DNA from: Syntrophomonas sp. UBA4911
GTDB taxonomy: Bacteria > Bacillota > Syntrophomonadia > Syntrophomonadales > Syntrophomonadaceae
DNA: 28,802 bases
Direction of reading: 5' to 3'
Assembly (NCBI GenBank): GCA_002398105.1
Contig: DHCD01000064.1
Span: 3,844-32,645, forward strand
Part shown: positions 24,208 to 28,802 of the stretch, one piece after another
Layout of the letters: each line of letters starts with the position of its first letter
Numbering within the stretch: position 1 is the first letter of the stretch
Program-made: the position numbers and the translations under genes
Notes under the pieces: generated by a model
The model's database searches: none
What the model saw: the letters and a program-made list of their open reading frames with translations, nothing else
Told to the model about the DNA's origin: nothing

Positions 24208-25712
24208 TATAAAATCCCCCCTATCTGCATAAGCCCGGCCTGGGAAATCAGGCTGCCGACTCCGTTATTAATCAAATCCATCAAAGTGAAAGGCATTATC
24301 CCGCCGATGATTATAGCTGCCCCCAGTACCAGCAGGGGAACCATTTCCGGTCCTTTCAGGTCCTGCAGGTGATCCCATTTCTCTTTGCGGGGACCGAACA
24401 ATACATTGCCTAGGGTGCGCAGTATATACAGCGCCGTAAAGATAATCCCGGAAACGGCGATTATGGTAAGGACTTTAAAACTGCTGAAGGCGCCGACAAA
24501 AATAGTAAACTCCCCGATGAAATTGACCATGCCCGGCAAACCCAGGGAAGCCAGTCCCGCTATCATGAACCCGGTAGCCAGTCGGGGCATCTGATGGGCC
24601 AGCCCGCCGAAATCATCAACGTTACGGGTATGGCTTTTCTCGTAAAGATTGCCGATCATGGCAAAGAAGAGGGCGGCCATGACTCCATGGGCAAACATCA
24701 TAATTACCGCCCCGTTGATGCTGACCAGATTCAAAGCGGCAATACCGATCAGCACGTAGCCCATATGGCTGACGCTGGAATAGCCTACAATGTACTTCAG
24801 GTCCTTCTGGCTCAAGCAGATGAAAGCGGCATAGATCACATTGCCCAGAGCCAGAACCGCTATGATGGGTGCGATTACCTGGGCTCCGGCGGGAAGTATC
24901 ATAATCCCGATGCGGATCAGGCCGTAGCCGCCGATTTTTTTCAATACCCCGGCATGAATCATGCTGACTGCGGTAGGGGCTCCGGCATAGCCGTCGGGCG
25001 ACCAGGCATGAAAGGGAAACATTGACAGCAGCGTCCCGAACCCAAAAGCCATCAAGGCAAAGACAAATACCTGGAAGCTTTGGGAAAACTCAGTTTGGGC
25101 CAGGGTCATCAAATCCATGCTGGGAGCGCCGTTTACAGCCATGGATTGAACAAACAGCGCAATCAGGCCTACCAGCAAAAAAGCACTTCCGATCAGCAGA
25201 TAGATGGTAAGCTTCATACCCGCATATTCCTTGGTGACCCGTTTGCTGCTCCCCCACATGATTACCATCAGGTAAATGGGAATGACCACCACTTCATAAA
25301 AGAGGAAAAAGATAAACAGGTCGGTAGTTAAGAAGGTTCCCATAACTCCGGTAATCAATATCAGCAGCAGGCTGAAAAACTCCTTTACCCGCTCACTGAT
25401 GTTCCAGGAAGCATAAACGGCGCTGAAGCCAATCAGGGTAGTAAGCAGCAACAGAGGAATGCTGATGCCGTCCACTCCCAGAGCATAAGTCACCCCCAGG
25501 TCTGCCGTCCAGGGTATACTCTCTACAAACTGAATGCCGCCCAGAGAACGGTCGTATCCGATCGCCACTACCAGCGACAGTATCAGGCTGACCAGGGTAG
25601 CACCCGCAGCCACATATTTTATGGCCTGTTCCCGCTCCCGGTGGAGGGTCATAATTATTATGGCGCCGATCAACGGCATGAATAAGGTTAAAGATAAAAT
25701 CGGCCAGTTCAT
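24207..25712 (-). CDS. nuoM: NADH-quinone oxidoreductase subunit M
   Basis: A 501-residue antiporter-like subunit with about fourteen helices. The conserved glutamate segment FYEVVVIPIYLMV and the channel segment FPFHAWSPDGYAGAPTAVS followed by AGVLKKIGGYGL carry the proton-pathway residues. YSSVSHMGYVLIGIAAL and SLGLPGMVNFIGEF are NuoM-specific. The frame can start at GTG 25721, but ATG 25712 is preferred, because AGGGGGTGG gives it proper spacing and NuoM proteins begin with a similar MNxPILSL stretch. It starts 12 bases after the nuoL stop. Confidence 0.96.
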   Translation of the reverse strand: MNWPILSLTLFMPLIGAIIIMTLHREREQAIKYVAAGATLVSLILSLVVAIGYDRSLGGIQFVESIPWTADLGVTYALGVDGISIPLLLLTTLIGFSAVYASWNISERVKEFFSLLLILITGVMGTFLTTDLFIFFLFYEVVVIPIYLMVIMWGSSKRVTKEYAGMKLTIYLLIGSAFLLVGLIALFVQSMAVNGAPSMDLMTLAQTEFSQSFQVFVFALMAFGFGTLLSMFPFHAWSPDGYAGAPTAVSMIHAGVLKKIGGYGLIRIGIMILPAGAQVIAPIIAVLALGNVIYAAFICLSQKDLKYIVGYSSVSHMGYVLIGIAALNLVSINGAVIMMFAHGVMAALFFAMIGNLYEKSHTRNVDDFGGLAHQMPRLATGFMIAGLASLGLPGMVNFIGEFTIFVGAFSSFKVLTIIAVSGIIFTALYILRTLGNVLFGPRKEKWDHLQDLKGPEMVPLLVLGAAIIIGGIMPFTLMDLINNGVGSLISQAGLMQIGGIL

Positions 25713-25724
25713 TTCTTCCACCCC

Positions 25725-27602
25725 CTACAACACGATAGCGAAACCGGCCATCATGACCAGCCCGATAATTACAATGATTCCGGCAAACATATACATGGCA
25801 TAAGTCTGCACCTGGCCGTTTTCGGTATAGCGCAGAACCTGCCCGGCCATTCCGGTCAGAGCAGCGATGCCGTTAACCAGACCATTGATCACATAGACAT
25901 CAAACCAGAACAAAACTTTGGCCGTCCCATCTATCAGATGGTCTATCAGCCATTGATAGATTTCATCAATATAGTACTTATGGTAGAGCAGCTGATATAA
26001 ACCGTTAAATCTCGTTTTCACCGCTGCCACATCGACCATTTTCTTCTGATAAACCGCCCAGGCCAGTATGATACCGGCTACCGCCACCAGAGAAGATACC
26101 GCCATAATACCCAGGCTGGGATTATGGTGAACCGCTCCGGGATAACTGACCCAGTGAGCGAAGACATTGTTCATCAGCGGGGAACCGACAAAACCTGCTA
26201 TTATAGCCATAACGGCCAGTATTACCAGGGGTACGCTCATTACCGCCGGGGATTCATGCGCCTTCAGGCCGCCCTCGCCGGAGCCGAAAAAGGCTACGAA
26301 AATCAGCCTGAACATATAGAAGGCGGTTAGAAAAGCCACGATCGTTCCCAGAATATACAGCCCGATGTGACCGCTGGCATAAGCTCCCAAAAGGATCTCA
26401 TCCTTGCTCCAGAAGCCGGATAGGGGAGGAATGCCGCTCAAGGCCAGAGCACCGATAACAAAGGTCCAGGTAGTAACCGGCATCTTGCCCGCCAGACGTC
26501 CCATTTTCCAGATGTCCTGCTCATCATGCAGGGCATGAATGACACTGCCCGCACCCAGGAAAAGCAGGCTCTTGAAAAAGGCATGGGTCATAAGGTGGAA
26601 CATCCCGGCCGTCATGGCTCCGACCCCCATGGCCATAACCATATAACCCAACTGGCTTAAAGTGGAATAGGCCAGTATACGCTTGATATCATTCTGGACG
26701 ATGGCGATGGTAGCGGCAAAAAGGGCGGTAAATCCGCCGATAACCGCTATGGCCAGCAAAGCCTGGGGGGTACTGCTGAAAATAAAGTAAGCCCGGGCAA
26801 TGAGATAAACACCGGCAGCTACCATGGTAGCCGCGTGAATGAGGGCACTGACCGGAGTAGGTCCTTCCATGGCGTCAGGCAGCCAGACATGCAGAGGGAA
26901 CTGGGCCGATTTACCTACCGGACCCGCCAGCATGAGGATGGCTATTCCGATCAGGATTCCGGTATTGGTATACCCGGCGATTTCACCTGCCAGACCGTTA
27001 AAGTTCAGGGTTCCAAATAGAATCTGCAAGAAAAGGATACTCAAGAGGAAACCGAAATCTCCCACCCGATTGGTGATAAAGGCTTTCTTGGCTGCTTCTT
27101 TAGCCGAATTCCGGCCAAACCAGAAACCGATCAAGAGATAAGAGGCCAGACCCACCAGTTCCCAAAAGACAAAGATTTGCCCGAAATTATTGGCCAGAAC
27201 CAGTCCCAGCATGGAGCCGGCAAAGAACGACTGATAGGCGTAATAACTGGCAAAGCCCGGATCCCCGTGCATATATCCCAGCGAATAGATCTGCACCAAT
27301 AAAGCTACGGTGGTAACTACGATGAGCATTACGGCGGTAAGACCGTCCACCAGTATCCCCATGTCCACCTGCAGACCGGGCATACTCAGCCAGCGGGCGG
27401 CAGCTTCATACACCAGGTTACCTTCACTGGAAAACACCGCCAGACTTACCAACAGGGAAATTAAAAATGCTATGCCTATGGCCAGGATGGACAGAGCCGC
27501 AGATAAGCGCGGCCAACGGTGCAGAAACAGTCCGATCAGGGCAAAAGCAATGAAGGGCAGAATTGCTATTATCCAGGCATATTGTACACTTGTTTCCATC
27601 AT
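25725..27602 (-). CDS. nuoL: NADH-quinone oxidoreductase subunit L
   Basis: A 625-residue antiporter-like subunit, normal length, with about sixteen helices. It forms the distal proton channel. Signatures are FPLHVWLPDAMEGPTPVSAL, YSTLSQLGYMVMAMGVGA, FHLMTHAFFKSLLFLGAGSV and SGIPPLSGFWSKDEI. The C-terminal region includes the long amphipathic segment (about 535-580) and a last transmembrane helix that in complex I runs along the membrane arm. A GTG at 27611 is in frame but abuts the GGGGG of the ribosome binding site; ATG 27602 with an eight-base gap is chosen. It follows nuoK after 13 bases. Confidence 0.96.
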   Translation of the reverse strand: MMETSVQYAWIIAILPFIAFALIGLFLHRWPRLSAALSILAIGIAFLISLLVSLAVFSSEGNLVYEAAARWLSMPGLQVDMGILVDGLTAVMLIVVTTVALLVQIYSLGYMHGDPGFASYYAYQSFFAGSMLGLVLANNFGQIFVFWELVGLASYLLIGFWFGRNSAKEAAKKAFITNRVGDFGFLLSILFLQILFGTLNFNGLAGEIAGYTNTGILIGIAILMLAGPVGKSAQFPLHVWLPDAMEGPTPVSALIHAATMVAAGVYLIARAYFIFSSTPQALLAIAVIGGFTALFAATIAIVQNDIKRILAYSTLSQLGYMVMAMGVGAMTAGMFHLMTHAFFKSLLFLGAGSVIHALHDEQDIWKMGRLAGKMPVTTWTFVIGALALSGIPPLSGFWSKDEILLGAYASGHIGLYILGTIVAFLTAFYMFRLIFVAFFGSGEGGLKAHESPAVMSVPLVILAVMAIIAGFVGSPLMNNVFAHWVSYPGAVHHNPSLGIMAVSSLVAVAGIILAWAVYQKKMVDVAAVKTRFNGLYQLLYHKYYIDEIYQWLIDHLIDGTAKVLFWFDVYVINGLVNGIAALTGMAGQVLRYTENGQVQTYAMYMFAGIIVIIGLVMMAGFAIVL

Positions 27603-27615
27603 TACTTGCACCCCC

Positions 27616-27924
27616 TTACCATTTCAGCAGATTGAAATCGTTCAAATCAACCGATTTCTTCTGCCGGAATATTGCTAAAATCAGAGCTAATCCCACCGCG
27701 ACTTCCGCCGCTGCCACCACAATGATAAAAATCGCAAATAACTGGCCTATCACCTGGCTGCTGGCTACGAACTTATTTACGGCAATAAAATTTATGTTTA
27801 CCGCGTTAAGCATCAGCTCTACCGACATCAAAACTCCTACCGCATTGCGTTTGGATAATACTCCATATACGCCGATGCCGAATAAAACCGTGCCCAATAA
27901 CAGGTATGCGGTCAGATCAATCAT
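27616..27924 (-). CDS. nuoK: NADH-quinone oxidoreductase subunit K
   Basis: A 102-residue subunit with three transmembrane helices, the bacterial MrpC/ND4L-like component of complex I. The proton-path glutamates are E36 (in MSVELMLNAVNINFIA) and E74 (in AAAEVAVGLAL). Starting at ATG 27924 puts the first at position 36 as in E. coli NuoK, which supports this start over an in-frame GTG at 27930. The start overlaps the nuoJ stop by eight bases, so the two are translationally coupled. GAAAGGGG lies about nine bases upstream. Confidence 0.95.
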   Translation of the reverse strand: MIDLTAYLLLGTVLFGIGVYGVLSKRNAVGVLMSVELMLNAVNINFIAVNKFVASSQVIGQLFAIFIIVVAAAEVAVGLALILAIFRQKKSVDLNDFNLLKW

Positions 27925-28423
27925 GTTCACCGGCCCCTTTCGCTAAAATAATGGCCCCCACAACTGCTACCAGCAAAAGGAGAGCGGCGACTTCGAACGC
28001 CACTACATAATCACCCAGCAGAAGCGTCGCCAGCGCGCCCACGCTGTCTTCCGGCAGTGACCCCGAAGACTGCGGCCAGATAGTGCTGCCAATAGCTGCG
28101 CCCAAGCCCAGAGTTACCAGCAGGGCTATAAGGCCGCCCCAGTATTTTTGCTTGGCGTGAGACCGGTTGCTTTCATCGGGATCCTTATCCATGACCAGCA
28201 TGATGGCAAAAATAATGAGAACCGATACGGCGCCGGCATAGACCAGAATCTGTACTAATCCCAGAAAGCCGGCCTGCAGCTGAAAATACAGGGCTGCCAC
28301 CCCTAGAAAGGACAGTACCAGGGACAAAGCACTGTGCACTATATTTTTAAATCCTACCACTCCCACTGCGGCCGTTACCGTGATGAGAGCGGTGACTATA
28401 AAAACCAGATCCGACAGGTTCAT
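27917..28423 (-). CDS. nuoJ: NADH-quinone oxidoreductase subunit J
   Basis: A 168-residue membrane subunit with five helices, homologous to ND6. Helix three carries the glycine-rich GLVQILVYAGAVSVLIIF, the pi-bulge region of complex I, and the last helix shows EVAALLLLVAVVGAIILA. A polar cytoplasmic loop (DKDPDESNRSHAKQ) lies between helices three and four. Start ATG 28423 has GGGAGG nine bases upstream and overlaps the preceding stop as ATGA. Confidence 0.95.
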   Translation of the reverse strand: MNLSDLVFIVTALITVTAAVGVVGFKNIVHSALSLVLSFLGVAALYFQLQAGFLGLVQILVYAGAVSVLIIFAIMLVMDKDPDESNRSHAKQKYWGGLIALLVTLGLGAAIGSTIWPQSSGSLPEDSVGALATLLLGDYVVAFEVAALLLLVAVVGAIILAKGAGEHD

Positions 28424-28802
28424 TCAGCGTTACCTCCCTCCGTTTGGGCCCGGCCTGATTTCAATTCTTTATTAACCAGGGCCTGGGCTACTTTTCGGGC
28501 TTTATCCTTATCATCCAGCATAATGGCCAGTATTTTTTCCGCCTTATTGCCATCAGCTTGCAGCAACCGAGTCAGAACCTCAGCCTGTTCTTCGTTATCT
28601 ACGTATTTGGCCAGCAGTTTCTGCGGGTTCTTTTCCAGCGCGGTTCTAAGAGCCTGAAGCTGTTTCTCCCGTTTATCCTGAGCTTCCTGCCTGGCATTAT
28701 CATCATCCGGTCCGGCTGCAGAGTCGGTGGCCGGCGGCTGCAAGTCCATTTCCGGGGGACGGTGATAGACCGTCTTAATATCTTCCCGCCGGTAGCGGGA
28801 AA
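28420..28802 (-). CDS. nuoI: Probable NuoI C-terminus with long charged extension (5' end outside window)
   Basis: The gene enters from the right edge; 126 residues and the stop are visible. The first residues, SRYRREDIKTVYHRPPE, fit the C-terminus of NuoI, whose relatives end with a YSREDM-like phrase, and nuoI is the gene expected directly before nuoJ. The two Fe-S motifs of NuoI would lie outside the window. After that comes about 110 residues not found in standard NuoI: an acidic linker (AAGPDDDNARQEAQDKRE) and a helical part rich in Lys, Ala and Leu (EKNPQKLLAKYV, NKAEKILAIMLDDKDKARKV). An ATG at 28749 could start a separate 109-residue protein, but no ribosome binding site precedes it and the frame is open upstream. 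The stop overlaps nuoJ as ATGA. Confidence 0.65.
   Translation of the reverse strand, partial: SRYRREDIKTVYHRPPEMDLQPPATDSAAGPDDDNARQEAQDKREKQLQALRTALEKNPQKLLAKYVDNEEQAEVLTRLLQADGNKAEKILAIMLDDKDKARKVAQALVNKELKSGRAQTEGGNAE

Overview
The window looks like chromosomal DNA from a strictly anaerobic Clostridia-type Firmicute, of the Syntrophomonas, Pelotomaculum or Desulfitobacterium kind. The evidence is the strong AGGAGG-type ribosome binding sites, frequent GTG/TTG starts, an S-layer-anchored YcdB-type protein, a UPF0178 protein, a YpsC-type RNA methyltransferase, a complex iron-sulfur molybdoenzyme (CISM) operon, split Fe-S tartrate-dehydratase subunits and a nuo operon. The species cannot be named from the sequence. 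No tRNA, rRNA, CRISPR array, transposase or phage gene was seen.

Layout. (1) 1-4666, minus strand: a partial secreted YcdB-like protein with a C-terminal SLH region, a UPF0178 protein overlapping the end of a cation-diffusion-facilitator transporter, and a metallo-beta-lactamase-fold hydrolase. (2) 4902-9408, plus strand: hydantoinase/oxoprolinase-type A and B subunits followed by a FadR-type GntR regulator, closed by a strong terminator. (3) 9440-16493, plus strand: a regulatory region rich in TTTACA repeats and palindromes, then an operon of a polyferredoxin-like protein, a Tat-exported molybdopterin oxidoreductase, its four-cluster Fe-S subunit, a DmsC/NrfD-type membrane anchor, a TorD-like chaperone and MoeA. 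(4) 16588-19633, minus strand: a small HTH-like orphan, an rRNA-type methyltransferase and a soluble chemoreceptor with a duplicated sensor. (5) 20227-20817, plus strand: a GNAT-like protein. (6) 20916-22426, minus strand: a two-subunit L(+)-tartrate dehydratase, preceded by a repeat-rich intergenic region. (7) 22798-28802, minus strand: the membrane arm of complex I, nuoIJKLMN in the usual order, with a NuoI-like protein carrying an unusual C-terminal extension and cut by the window edge.

How the genes work together. The CISM operon encodes a full respiratory module: catalytic, electron-transfer and membrane subunits, a maturation chaperone and a cofactor-insertion enzyme. The leading polyferredoxin could be an extra electron carrier or adaptor. 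The nuo genes supply the proton-pumping membrane part of complex I, so the two regions could be linked through a menaquinone pool, although that is inference. The hydantoinase pair and its regulator look like a small catabolic unit of unknown substrate. The strongest candidates for something little described are the polyferredoxin with its operon, the repeat array in front of it, and the NuoI C-terminal extension.
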